The notes under the pieces: model-generated | Database searches by the model: none | Told to the model about the DNA's origin: nothing | The model's input: only the letters and a program-made list of their open reading frames with translations | Source: UBA7332 sp051652645 | GTDB taxonomy: Bacteria > Bacteroidota > Bacteroidia > Bacteroidales > UBA7332 | Direction of reading: 5' to 3' | Assembly (NCBI GenBank): GCA_051652645.1 | Contig: JBOFUP010000072.1 | Span: 18,670-82,669 of the forward strand | Length of the DNA: 64,000 nucleotides | Program-made: the position numbers and the translations under genes | In this document: positions 55,241-63,949 of the stretch, one piece after another | Layout of the letters: each line of letters opens with the position of its first letter | Position numbering within the stretch: the stretch's first letter is position 1

Positions 55241-56459
55241 ATGGGAAAAACAAGCTACAAAGTTAGTTTTAGAGTCGTTGAAACTAGACTAGATTCAGAA
55301 GGTTATGCACCTTTCGATGTTATCATTACTCAAAACAGTAAACGAGTATTTTTTTCAGCTGGTAAAAAAGTTCCGGCTAGTTTATGGGATAAGGTAAAAC
55401 AAACCTTTAAAGGGAGAGGAGAAGAAGTAAATACTTTGAATAACTACCTTACTTCATTAAAAGCAAATATCTATCAAAAAGAGATTGAGCTTAGAGATAG
55501 AGGATTTGAAGTAACACCTCAGACTCTTAAAGATGCTTTCTTTAATCAGATTGAAGTAATGACAGATTCTACATTACTTGAAGTTTTTAAATGAGAAACA
55601 AGCAGCATTATATAAATTGGGAAGACTAAGTAAAGCTACCATTTATATGAATGATTCTACTTTAAAATTGCTTACTGCATTTATTCAGGAAAGGTATAAG
55701 AGAAAAGATTTATATCTTAAAGAGCTTAATTTAGACTTTATGGAGCGTTTTCATCTTTATCTAATGACTGACAAAGGAATGAGAAATAATACTACTACAA
55801 AGCATTTAAAGCTATTAAAACGTATATGTAATGAAGCTGTAGAGAATAACAAAATTACTGCTAATCCTTTTGCCAAATATAAAGTAGTCCGGGATAAAGT
55901 AGAAATTGAGTTTCTAACACAAGAAGAAATAGATAGAATCTATGCTACAGACTTTGGAATAGAAAGACTAAACAGAATGAGAGATGTTTTCATCTTTAGC
56001 TGTTATACTGGATTAGCTTATTCGGACTGTAAGCAATTATGTGAAGAACATATTAGCATTGATGCTGATGGTAGATATTGGATTAGAAAGAAAAGACAGA
56101 AGACAGGTAATTTATCAAGAATACCTATGCTTCCAATTCCTAAAGCTATTATGGAGAAATACAAAGGGTGTAAATATGGTGGGTATATTGTTCCTGTTGT
56201 AGATTGCTCTTCTACCAATTCTTACTTAAAGGAAATTGCTACTATATGTAGAATTGATAAAAGAATAACTTTCCATGTTGCAAGACATACATTTGCAACT
56301 ACAGTTACTTTAGCTAATAAAGTATCATTAAATGTAGTCAGTAAGATGTTAGGACATGCTTCAATTAAAATGACTGAACACTATGCTAAAGTTGTAGATG
56401 AAAGGATAGCTGATGAAATGGATAAATTGATGCAATTAGAAAAAACTCCTATAATTTGA
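55241..56459 (+). pseudogene. Tyrosine recombinase (integrase), frameshifted
   Basis: Two overlapping frames form one Bacteroidota mobile-element integrase. The first (55241-55594, 117 residues) is the arm-binding and linker part; the second (from about 55590 to 56459) holds the core-binding and catalytic domain. Catalytic residues in the second frame are intact: Lys in KKRQKTG, HVARHTFAT (His and Arg II) and GHASIKMTEHYAK (His and nucleophile Tyr). At the Arg I position it reads TGLAYSD, as in IntDOT-like integrases. The frames differ by +1 at GTT-TTT-AAA-TGA, in an A/T homopolymer run. This may be a real lesion, a sequencing error or a +1 frameshift. It marks the left end of the AT-rich island. 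Confidence 0.85.
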
Positions 56460-56484
56460 ATATATTTCAAGTTATAGGAGTTTT
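56442..56484 (+). terminator. Terminator of the integrase gene
   Basis: 13 bp outer stem (56442-56454 with 56472-56484) plus inner TTGAA/TTCAA pairing. It overlaps the stop codon and is followed by TTTTG. Confidence 0.75.
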
Positions 56485-56532
56485 GTTTTGTCTGTCTTCA
56501 AATTAAATATAACATGTCTTTATGTCTTATAA

Positions 56533-56545
56533 TGACAATATGTCA
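56533..56545. promoter_or_regulatory. Small palindrome upstream of the YfbU gene
   Basis: TGACA-ATA-TGTCA, 30 bp upstream of a TATATTTG -7 box (56575-56582). It is a candidate operator. Confidence 0.35.
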
Positions 56546-56574
56546 TAATAATATTATATGATACATATTGGCAC

Positions 56575-56582
56575 TATATTTG
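56575..56582 (+). promoter_or_regulatory. Promoter -7 box before the leader ORF and YfbU gene
   Basis: TATATTTG. A transcript from here would carry the 15-codon leader frame (56606-56653) and then the YfbU-domain gene. Confidence 0.5.
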
Positions 56583-56605
56583 TTTTATAATATTAAATAA
56601 AGCAT

Positions 56606-56653
56606 ATGATATGTATACTTAAAAAGAAGGAGGTGATTTTAAAAGCCATATAA
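56606..56653 (+). CDS. Possible 15-residue leader peptide with internal Shine-Dalgarno
   Basis: ATG to TAA frame encoding MICILKKKEVILKAI. Inside it lies AAGGAGGTGAT (56627-56637), a full match to the 3' end of 16S rRNA, unusual in this genome, which hardly uses such sites. No start codon follows at the normal distance; an ATG at 56659 opens only ten codons. It may be a leader peptide, a translational control element or chance. Confidence 0.25.
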   Translation: MICILKKKEVILKAI

Positions 56654-56705
56654 TAAGATGGATAATGATAGCGTTCGAGTTGTTTTATAAATTAATATTA
56701 AAAAA

Positions 56706-57203
56706 ATGAAGTTAACTAATAAAGAGAGATTGTTTTTAATGAATCAGTATTTGATTCTTGATAAACTATATCCAGATTATGGTTATAGTAGAAATATATC
56801 TATATTAAAGAATGGGTTTAGTAAAGAATATTCTGATTTAGAATCACATATATATAAAGAAATAACTGAAGAAAATTGTGATTTTGTATATGATGTATTA
56901 GAAATGTATAGAAGCATTTATGATTCAAATGCACAATTTAACATCCCTAATACTCGATTTCCAGGTTTTGATGGCAATAATCCTGATGGCTGTTTGAATT
57001 ATGCAACATTTCTTATTGATGAAAAGGGATTATATGAAGAACATAAAAATTCTAATGGATATAACAGCCATTTGTCAGTTAATACTAAATATAGGAATAT
57101 GCTAGCTAAATGGAAACCGATATATGAAGAGAGAATTAATTGGGGTGTAGGTCATGCTTTCTTATCAAAAGAAGAAATTAAAGAATTACTAAATACCTAT
57201 TGA
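56706..57203 (+). CDS. YfbU-domain protein
   Basis: 165 residues matching the E. coli YfbU family over its length: KLTNKERLFLMNQYLILDKL at the start, then VLEMYRSIYDS, NTRFPGFDGN and a C-terminal NTKYRNMLAKWKPIYEER. YfbU proteins are helical and have no settled biochemical role; they turn up as cargo on mobile elements. AT-rich with codon use like the rest of the island. It has a terminator-like hairpin at 57282-57312. Confidence 0.8.
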   Translation: MKLTNKERLFLMNQYLILDKLYPDYGYSRNISILKNGFSKEYSDLESHIYKEITEENCDFVYDVLEMYRSIYDSNAQFNIPNTRFPGFDGNNPDGCLNYATFLIDEKGLYEEHKNSNGYNSHLSVNTKYRNMLAKWKPIYEERINWGVGHAFLSKEEIKELLNTY

Positions 57204-57281
57204 TTGAAATTGATAAGATTGTTGCTTTAATAGCAATTTCGTAAATGTCAATTAATACAAATACTCGATATTTACTAATAT

Positions 57282-57312
57282 AAAAAGCTACCAAATATCA
57301 AGGTGGCTTTTT
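57282..57312 (+). terminator. Terminator of the YfbU gene
   Basis: 11 bp stem with one imperfect pair (57282-57292 with 57302-57312) and a T run. Confidence 0.7.
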
Positions 57313-57380
57313 ATTTGTATTTTACTTACTGAATTAGTGATAGTTGTGTAATAATTGATTAGATTATATATTACTAATTC

Positions 57381-59062
57381 GGGTCTGCTGAATAAATATA
57401 AATACTTGATTATCAGTAAATAAATTCATTTTTATTAGTCCAATTGATATTAAATTACTATATTTGAGTGTTAAAAACAAGGACTATGAAATTCTAATCA
57501 CAAGGAAAACAGCTCGAAATAGACGAATTTAAATCTTCATTACAGGGGCTTAACAAATCTAATCGATGGGTTAAGCTTGGAGATTCTATGCCCTGGGCTG
57601 AAATAGAAATACTCTATAATTCTAAACTGGGAAATAATAAACGTGGAGCCGGTAATAAGCCAGCCAGAATGATTATTGGTGCATTGATCATAAAGCATAA
57701 AATGAATCTATCTGATGAAGAAACGATTTATACTATACAAGAAAATCCTTACATGCAGTACTTTCTGGGGCTTTCGGAGTTCACAGATAAACCGATCTTT
57801 AACTCTAGCTTGTTTGTGACTATCCGTAAGCGTTTAGGTACCGATGATTTTAATGAAATGAGTCTGACATTGTTATTGACTCAACTTGAGAAAGCTAAAT
57901 CAGCTAATCAATCGGACAAGGATGAAAAGGATAAAAAGGATAAAAACAATACCCCTAACTCTTCCAGTGCGAATCAAGTATCAGAGAATGAATCACAATT
58001 TACAGACAGCCAGGGACGCAAGCATCAAGGATCACTAAAGATTGATGCAACTTGTGCAGATGCAGAAGTTCGCTATCCTACAGATATTGATTTACTTCAT
58101 GATAGCTCAAGGGTAATCAATCGATTGATGTCTAAATTGTGTAAGAACTTTTCGCTTCAACAACCGAACTCCCACTACAAGCAGGCGCGAAAGTCGTATC
58201 TTGAAGTGATTAAACGAAAAAAGAAAAGCAAGAAACTGATTAATAACGGAAAGTTAGAGCTATTAGCTTATCTGGGTAGGGATATTCATAGTTTTGTTAC
58301 GCTTATAGCAACAAATGGGACTCAACTTCTCTACAAGCTCAGATCTGATGAGCAGCGCCTTGTAGGAAGTATCATTAAAGTATTTTCATCAACAGAAAGC
58401 AATGTTTAAGGACAATGCTCGGAGTTGTCCAAATCGGATAATAAGTATTTTTCAAGCGCATCTTCGTCCTATAGTCAGAGGTAAGGCTAAATCTATGACT
58501 GAATTCGGAGCAAAAATTGGAGCTAGTATTACAAACGGATTCACATTTATTGATCACCATAGTTGGGATGCTTATAATGAATCTTCGGATTTGGAACTGC
58601 AAATACAATTGTTTGAAAAACGTTTTGGATACCTCCCTGCGAAACTTTATGCTGATAAAATATACCTTAACAAGTCTAACAGACAACTACTCAAAACTTA
58701 TGAAATAGAAGTAATGGGTACTCCTTTAGGGAGGCCATCTGCTGAATCAAAGACAAAAGAAGCTAGAGCTAAGCAAGCAAAAATAGCTGGAGAACGCAAC
58801 GAAATAGAAGCTACATTTGGAACAGCAAAAAGAGTTTACAAGGCGAATAATATCAGAGCAAAGTTACCGGAAACGGCTAACTCTTGGACTGGTATGTGTT
58901 ACCTTGTGAAAAATGTGATGGAGTTTCTAAGGAGGCTTCTTCATGCGCATTTTTTAATGACTGTTATTTCGAAAATTTACGGCAAAATTCGGATAACTAT
59001 TCTACCGGATCAAAATAATGTGATCCGCTGCCATTTAGCCTATTAATTTATTCAGCAGACCC
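57381..59062 (+). mobile_element. IS5-type insertion sequence, 1682 bp, inactive
   Basis: Bounded by perfect 17 bp terminal inverted repeats, GGGTCTGCTGAATAAAT at 57381-57397 and its complement at 59046-59062. It holds one transposase gene with two disabling lesions. I see no target-site duplication next to the repeats (left flank ATTC, right flank TAAA), which fits an old insertion or flanking change. Confidence 0.85.
57486..59046 (+). pseudogene. IS5-family DDE transposase, nonsense codon plus frameshift
   Basis: The start ATG at 57486 is followed by TAA as codon 4 (57495-57497). The same frame then continues with SQGKQLEIDEF and on to the intact-looking part from 57588. A second lesion, near 58370-58400, shifts the rest by +1 into the frame that ends at 59046. 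The shifted frame reads YFHQQKAMFKDNA just before IVRGKAKSMTEFGAKI, as expected for this family. DDE residues are split over both frames: Asp in KIDATCADAE, Asp in LYADKIYLNKSN, and Glu in ERNEIEATFG. No functional transposase can be made without two recoding events. Confidence 0.85.
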
Positions 59063-59123
59063 TAAATAACCTTATCATTGACTTTTTTGATAAATTATTA
59101 TACAATTTAGGAATAATCTTTTG

Positions 59124-59131
59124 TAGCTTTG
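59124..59131 (+). promoter_or_regulatory. Promoter -7 box of the RM operon
   Basis: TAGCTTTG, 24 bp before the ATG at 59155. Its last G is the first base of an in-frame GTG (59131), which it thereby excludes as start codon. Confidence 0.5.
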
Positions 59132-59154
59132 TGTCTATACAAATTCAATTCTAT

Positions 59155-60642
59155 ATGCTACTCGACTTTATCATTAATCAGACAGAAGCCTTTCTTAACT
59201 CGAAGACTAAAAGTGAAAGAAAGCTAATCGGGCAATTCTTTACCTCAAAAGAAACGGCTATTTACATGAGTAGTTTATTTGAAATACCTGAAAAAGAATC
59301 GTTATCTATTCTTGATCCCGGATCAGGATCTGGAATACTTTCAGCTTCATTGGTCGAATATTTGTATACGAATTATCCCAATAAAGAAATTAAGCTTACA
59401 TGTTACGAGAATAATCCCGATATTTTACCTGTTTTGCAAGGAAATCTGGAATATCTACGTTCAAACATGAATATGAAGTTTGAATATACTATTAATACGG
59501 ATAATTATATAGCAAGTCAGAAAGCAGAATTTAATCATGAACTAATTCGAGAGCTGGATCCTCATAAATATGATTTAGTAATCGGCAATCCGCCTTATCT
59601 GAAAGTATCAAAAGATGCTGTAGAAGCTAAATCCATGCCCGAAGTTTGTCATGGAGCTCCTAATTTATATTTCTTGTTTGCAGCCATGAGTCTTTTTAAT
59701 TTAAAAGACGAAGGTGAATTGGTTTATATCATTCCAAGATCCTGGACTTCAGGTGCATATTTTACCCGATTCAGAGAATATTTGCTAAAAAAGGGTCAGA
59801 TCATGAATATACACCTTTTTGTATCAAGAGATAAAGTCTTTGAAAAAGAAGAAGTTCTTCAGGAAACCATCATAATAAGAATAAAGAAGACAAAGAAAGT
59901 AAATCCGGAAATTACAATAACGACTTCCAATTCTAATCAGGATTTTCATAGTATAAGTCATTTCAGAGTAAAAAGAGAGGTCGTTATCTCAGGTAAAAGT
60001 AAATTCATCTTTCTTGTTACGAATGAACAGGAAGTTCAGATTTTAGAAAAGATAGAGAAGTTTTTATACACACTTCCCGACTTGAATATAAAAATGAAGA
60101 CAGGCTTAACGGTCGACTTTAGATGTCAGGAACTGCTGTGTGATGTGCCCGAGAGCGATACCGTTCCATTATTCTATTCTCAGCATATCCAAAACGGATC
60201 TGTCGTTTTTCCCATCGGGAAAGAAAAAGAGTATATCAAGACTTCTCAGAAAGGACTGATACAGAAAAATGAAAATTATTTATTCGTAAAGCGCTTTACA
60301 AGTAAAGAAGAGGCTCGACGATTACAATGTGGAATATATCTTTCGGAAAATTATCCCGATTATGATTATATTAGCACCCAAAATAAGATCAACTTCATTG
60401 GTCAGATGAAAGGCGATGCGCTGTCTGCTGATTTCATTTATGGACTTTACGTACTGTTTAATTCAACCATATACGATAAATACTATCGCATACTGAATGG
60501 CTCAACACAGGTAAATTCTACCGAAGTAAATACACTTCCTGTCCCCGATGCTCATACAATTGAGGTTTTAGGGAAACAACTCAAAGATCCAGCAGATCTG
60601 TCAACCTCAAATTGTGACCTTATTTTAGATACTATATTATGA
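59155..60642 (+). CDS. N6-adenine DNA methyltransferase, BsuBI/PstI type
   Basis: 495 residues from the ATG at 59155, close to the roughly 500 residues of M.BsuBI and M.PstI. Motif X GQFFTSKETA near the N-terminus, SAM-binding DPGSGSGIL (motif I, about 54-62) and catalytic NPPYLK (motif IV, about 145-150) are in the gamma-class order. The C-terminal half is the target recognition domain. It should methylate the adenine in CTGCAG; the site is inferred from the paired endonuclease family. Its stop overlaps the endonuclease start by 4 bp. Confidence 0.88.
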   Translation: MLLDFIINQTEAFLNSKTKSERKLIGQFFTSKETAIYMSSLFEIPEKESLSILDPGSGSGILSASLVEYLYTNYPNKEIKLTCYENNPDILPVLQGNLEYLRSNMNMKFEYTINTDNYIASQKAEFNHELIRELDPHKYDLVIGNPPYLKVSKDAVEAKSMPEVCHGAPNLYFLFAAMSLFNLKDEGELVYIIPRSWTSGAYFTRFREYLLKKGQIMNIHLFVSRDKVFEKEEVLQETIIIRIKKTKKVNPEITITTSNSNQDFHSISHFRVKREVVISGKSKFIFLVTNEQEVQILEKIEKFLYTLPDLNIKMKTGLTVDFRCQELLCDVPESDTVPLFYSQHIQNGSVVFPIGKEKEYIKTSQKGLIQKNENYLFVKRFTSKEEARRLQCGIYLSENYPDYDYISTQNKINFIGQMKGDALSADFIYGLYVLFNSTIYDKYYRILNGSTQVNSTEVNTLPVPDAHTIEVLGKQLKDPADLSTSNCDLILDTIL

Positions 60643-61556
60643 AAAAAACAGAAAACGCTAATTCTATCTTAAAGTCTATAGGAATGCCGGACCGGCAACA
60701 GACAGAACTCTGTTGTTATGTTCTGCTTGCGATGGCTGGAGTAAAAGAAAAAAGTACATGGACTAAAGCGACGAATGAATGGATCAGGATTCATGACATA
60801 ATTATATTTTTAGCCGAAAACTATGATAAGAAGTATGCCGAAAACTCGCGTGAGACAATTCGCAAACAAGCGTTACACCACTTTCGCACTGCAGCTTTAA
60901 TCGAAGATAATGGGAAGGCTACAAACTCTCCCAATTATAGGTATAGGTTAACTTCAGAAGCGTTGCATCTGATTCAGACTTTTAATAAAAAAGAATGGAA
61001 AACTGAATTAAGCTCGTTTCTTTCGAGTCACGAAAAGTTGATTGATATATATGCTTCAAAAAAGACGATGCGTAAAATGCCTGTTGAAATCAACGGTGAA
61101 TCATTCACTTTTTCACCGGGAAAACACAATCAGCTTCAAAAGGCAATAATCGAAGATTTCGCTCCACGCTTTGCTCCCGGATGTAAGTGCCTCTATGTTG
61201 GTGATACTACAGCCAAGGATCTTTATAAAGACAATGAGACGCTTGAACGTATCGGATTTAATCTGACTCTTCACGATAAAATGCCCGATGTTATTCTTTA
61301 CAAAGAAGATTCAAACTGGATCTATTTTATCGAAGCGGTTACATCTGTCGGACCTATGGATGCTAAGCGTATTCAGGAAATATCTGAATTTACTCAAAAT
61401 ATATCTGCAGGTAAAATTTACGTAACTGCTTTCCTGGACTTCAAAACTTTCAAAAGCTTTTCGGAATCTCTGGCTTGGGAAACAGAAGTCTGGATTGCCG
61501 ATATGCCTGAACATATGATTCACTTGAATGGAGATCGTTTTTTAGGTCCGAGATGA
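60639..61556 (+). CDS. BsuBI/PstI-family type II restriction endonuclease
   Basis: 305 residues against about 316-326 for R.BsuBI and R.PstI. The N-terminal half is a winged-helix-like domain (about 1-145). The catalytic half has LYVGDTTAKDLYKDNETLE (about 185-203) and MPDVILYKEDSNWIYFIEAVTS (Asp217 and Glu232, split here only by description), the PD-(D/E)xK core of this family, followed by GPMDAKRI. It should cut CTGCAG; two such sites lie in its own gene (60889, 61405), so the methylase must protect the host. It is translated from an ATGA overlap after the methylase, the safe order for establishment. Confidence 0.88.
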   Translation: MKKTENANSILKSIGMPDRQQTELCCYVLLAMAGVKEKSTWTKATNEWIRIHDIIIFLAENYDKKYAENSRETIRKQALHHFRTAALIEDNGKATNSPNYRYRLTSEALHLIQTFNKKEWKTELSSFLSSHEKLIDIYASKKTMRKMPVEINGESFTFSPGKHNQLQKAIIEDFAPRFAPGCKCLYVGDTTAKDLYKDNETLERIGFNLTLHDKMPDVILYKEDSNWIYFIEAVTSVGPMDAKRIQEISEFTQNISAGKIYVTAFLDFKTFKSFSESLAWETEVWIADMPEHMIHLNGDRFLGPR

Positions 61557-61612
61557 GAGAAGAGGAATATAGAATGTGGACGAATTAAATCAATAACGAA
61601 ATTAGCATAATA

Positions 61613-62728
61613 ATGAAAGAGAATGATTTGAATTTACAAATTGATGCAGTTAGAAAAGAAATAAAAACAGATAATTTCAGTATTTCCATTCGAGAGTTAA
61701 TTCAGATATACAAAGATGGTGATTTGGAACTTACTCCTGCATACCAAAGATTATTCAGATGGCAAGATGATCAGAAAAGTAGATTTATAGAGTCATTATT
61801 AATAGGTATCCCAACTCCTCCTTTATTTATAGCTCAAAAAAAAGGAGCAAAATGGACCATTGTAGATGGGCTACAAAGGGTATCTACACTTTTACAATTA
61901 ATGGGACTTCTGCCAGATAGTAAAAATAAAGAAGAGCTTCTGCCGGAATTTACTTTTACAGAAACAGAAAAACTGCCTGCTTTAGAAGGGTTAACGTGGA
62001 GTACATTGGATGAAGATGCACAAAGGATAATCAGAATGTCAAAGCTCGATTTAAAGATTATTTTAGTTGAAGATAATATTGAAGCACAATATGAATTATT
62101 CAAGCGATTAAATACTGGGGGCCTTGAACTTGAACCTCAGGAAATACGCAATTGCTTAATAATAATGGCAGATGAAGAGTTTTATAAGAAAATAGAGAAT
62201 ATTAAATCTGATCCAGAATTTGTTAGCTCAATTTCACTTTCTCCAAATAAGCATCAGATTGAACTACCAATGGAGCTTATATTGCGTTATTTTATTATGA
62301 AGAATGATAAAATAGATTATACCAAGTATAATATGCAAACTACTTTATTATCGCAGTTTATAGATAAAGAAACAATTAGTATTATTAATGATACTGAATT
62401 TAACATTAATAATGAAATCTCTATATTCGAACGTGTATTTAAAGTGCTTAATACTGCCATCCCTGGAGGAGTATTCCGAAAATATAATACTGATAAATCA
62501 GACTTTGAAGGACCATTTCTTCAAAATTTATTTGAAGCAATTGTTCCAGGGATAGCAAATAATATTGATTATTATGAACAGGCAAATTCAGAACAAGTTA
62601 AGGATAAAATTATTCAAATGCAAGACAAAGATCAATATCTTGAAGGAGCAAAACGAGGTGTTAAAGCATTAACCAGAATCAGATCAATGATTGAATTTTC
62701 TAATGATTATTTTGGAAGTCATGAGTAA
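61613..62728 (+). CDS. DUF262 (GmrSD-type/ParB-like) protein
   Basis: 371 residues. The DUF262 domain fills residues about 18-180: YQRLFRWQDDQKSRFIESLL, then VDGLQRVSTL (85-89 DGLQR, variant of the DGQQR motif) and LFKRLNTGG with downstream EIRNCL. This domain is ParB/sulfiredoxin-like and hydrolyses or uses a nucleotide in defence proteins such as GmrSD and BrxU. Here it lacks the C-terminal DUF1524 HNH nuclease; in its place a separate HEPN gene overlaps the stop codon. 56 bp after the restriction gene on the same strand. Confidence 0.88.
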   Translation: MKENDLNLQIDAVRKEIKTDNFSISIRELIQIYKDGDLELTPAYQRLFRWQDDQKSRFIESLLIGIPTPPLFIAQKKGAKWTIVDGLQRVSTLLQLMGLLPDSKNKEELLPEFTFTETEKLPALEGLTWSTLDEDAQRIIRMSKLDLKIILVEDNIEAQYELFKRLNTGGLELEPQEIRNCLIIMADEEFYKKIENIKSDPEFVSSISLSPNKHQIELPMELILRYFIMKNDKIDYTKYNMQTTLLSQFIDKETISIINDTEFNINNEISIFERVFKVLNTAIPGGVFRKYNTDKSDFEGPFLQNLFEAIVPGIANNIDYYEQANSEQVKDKIIQMQDKDQYLEGAKRGVKALTRIRSMIEFSNDYFGSHE

Positions 62729-63485
62729 TGAGGAATTTGAAAATCTAATGTTTGATGAGTGGACTTGGCGTAGGAAAGAGCTGACACAATTAATACTTAT
62801 AGCAGAGCACACAAAAGAAAAAGTTCTTTACAGAAGTATTATCCTACTTTTGTATGCTCATTGGGAAGGATATATCAAAAAGGCTTGTAGGATTTATTTA
62901 TATTATATAATTAGTAATAAATATAAAATTTCATCACTACAAGATAACTTCAAAGCCCTCTGCTTAAAAGGCTTTTCGAGAGAAGTATTAAAATCCTCAG
63001 AGTCACTTAATTTAACCAATGAGATGAGGCTGGTATCAATGATAAATGAAGTAGATGATATTCTTATTGATAAAAAGCTAAAAGTTAACCTCAATAATGA
63101 CAAGGAAAAAGATCTTATTGATACACACGATAACTTAAATCCTAAAGTCCTACAGAATATATTATCAATAATTGGACTTTCTTATAAAGAAGAATATGAA
63201 AATAAAAAGATGTATATCGAGACTTATTTATTAGCTAATCGTAATGCTATTGCGCATGGGAACAAAGAAATAAATCAAGACTTCGAATTAGAAATATCAA
63301 AATTAAAGGAACTGAGGGATGTTATTTGTACTATTATTGAAAACATAAGAGATGAGATTGTCTATTTTGCGAAGAATGAATTTTATTTAAAAGATAAAAA
63401 TCAAGAAAAGGAAGACTACCTTAAAATGAAAGATGAAAATCTTACTAAAGAATTAAAATGTATTGAAGATAGATATAAGAACTAA
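62721..63485 (+). CDS. HEPN ribonuclease-like protein (MAE_28990/MAE_18760 type)
   Basis: 254 residues from the ATG at 62721, which overlaps the DUF262 stop by 8 bp; the frame opens earlier but inside that gene. The features are those of the large HEPN family: an early helix with SIILLLYAHWEGYIKK and the late RNAIAHG with Arg174 and His179 (R-x4-H), the catalytic pair of HEPN RNases. The rest is helical and Lys/Glu-rich. HEPN proteins cleave RNA, often tRNA or mRNA, in abortive defence or toxin systems. With the DUF262 partner it makes a likely two-gene immunity module. Confidence 0.85.
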   Translation: MSNEEFENLMFDEWTWRRKELTQLILIAEHTKEKVLYRSIILLLYAHWEGYIKKACRIYLYYIISNKYKISSLQDNFKALCLKGFSREVLKSSESLNLTNEMRLVSMINEVDDILIDKKLKVNLNNDKEKDLIDTHDNLNPKVLQNILSIIGLSYKEEYENKKMYIETYLLANRNAIAHGNKEINQDFELEISKLKELRDVICTIIENIRDEIVYFAKNEFYLKDKNQEKEDYLKMKDENLTKELKCIEDRYKN

Positions 63486-63515
63486 GGATGTTGCAATATT
63501 TAATATTGTTAGAAT

Positions 63516-63555
63516 AAAAAAGCAGAGTAAAGTAATAACCTTACTCTGCTTTTTT
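63516..63555. terminator. Terminator after the HEPN gene
   Basis: 15 bp perfect stem (63516-63530 with 63541-63555) with a 10 nt loop; A and T runs on either side let it act for the convergent DUF3127 remnant too. Confidence 0.85.
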
Positions 63556-63570
63556 ATTTTTGGATTTTCC

Positions 63571-63795
63571 CTAAAACGGCAAATCATCTCCCGTATTCTC
63601 TTCCGGATCAACCGCAGCAGGCGGTTGATTGTTGGGTGGGAGAGGAGGCTGTTGTGTGTTTTGCACTGAGGGCGAGCCAACCTCGCCCCTACAGGATTGC
63701 TCTGGTTCTGCCGTACCGATTTTCTTTATGCTCCATGCCCGGATGCTGGTGTACCACCGTTCGTTGTACTCCCGGCTCTCGATATTCACCTTTGC
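63571..63795 (-). pseudogene. 3' fragment of a DUF3127 gene
   Basis: On the minus strand the frame reads VNIESREYNERWYTSIRAW, then a Pro/Gln-rich linker and the tail ENTGDDLPF. This is the C-terminal half of DUF3127 proteins (single-strand-binding-like fold, common on Bacteroidota phages and conjugative elements). Upstream the match ends at an in-frame stop near 63800, where base composition drops sharply. The 5' half is missing, so this is a truncated remnant. It is much more GC-rich than its surroundings. Confidence 0.7.
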
Positions 63796-63799
63796 TTAT

Positions 63800-63949
63800 T
63801 ACAATAGAGGTAGCATCAAACAAGTCAAAACTAGAGAGCAATTTAATAACAGATAGCTATACTAACAAATCGGTTAAGTCAGATGTAATTTACGCAAATA
63901 TCATGCCTGAGAAGAGTAATATACAAACCTATAATGAATTGTTCAAATG
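63800..63949 (+). pseudogene. Short 3' fragment of an unknown gene
   Basis: A plus-strand frame without a plausible start runs into VIYANIMPEKSNIQTYNELFK and stops at 63949, overlapping the ATG of the next gene. It reads like the C-terminal end of a longer protein. Since the DUF3127 remnant lies directly before it, it must be truncated. An IstA-type transposase end is one option, given the neighbour; I cannot confirm it. Confidence 0.4.

Noticed and set aside
59131..59154. GTG start for the methyltransferase
   Set aside because: Its first base is the last base of the promoter -7 box, so it could not be in the mRNA as a useful start.
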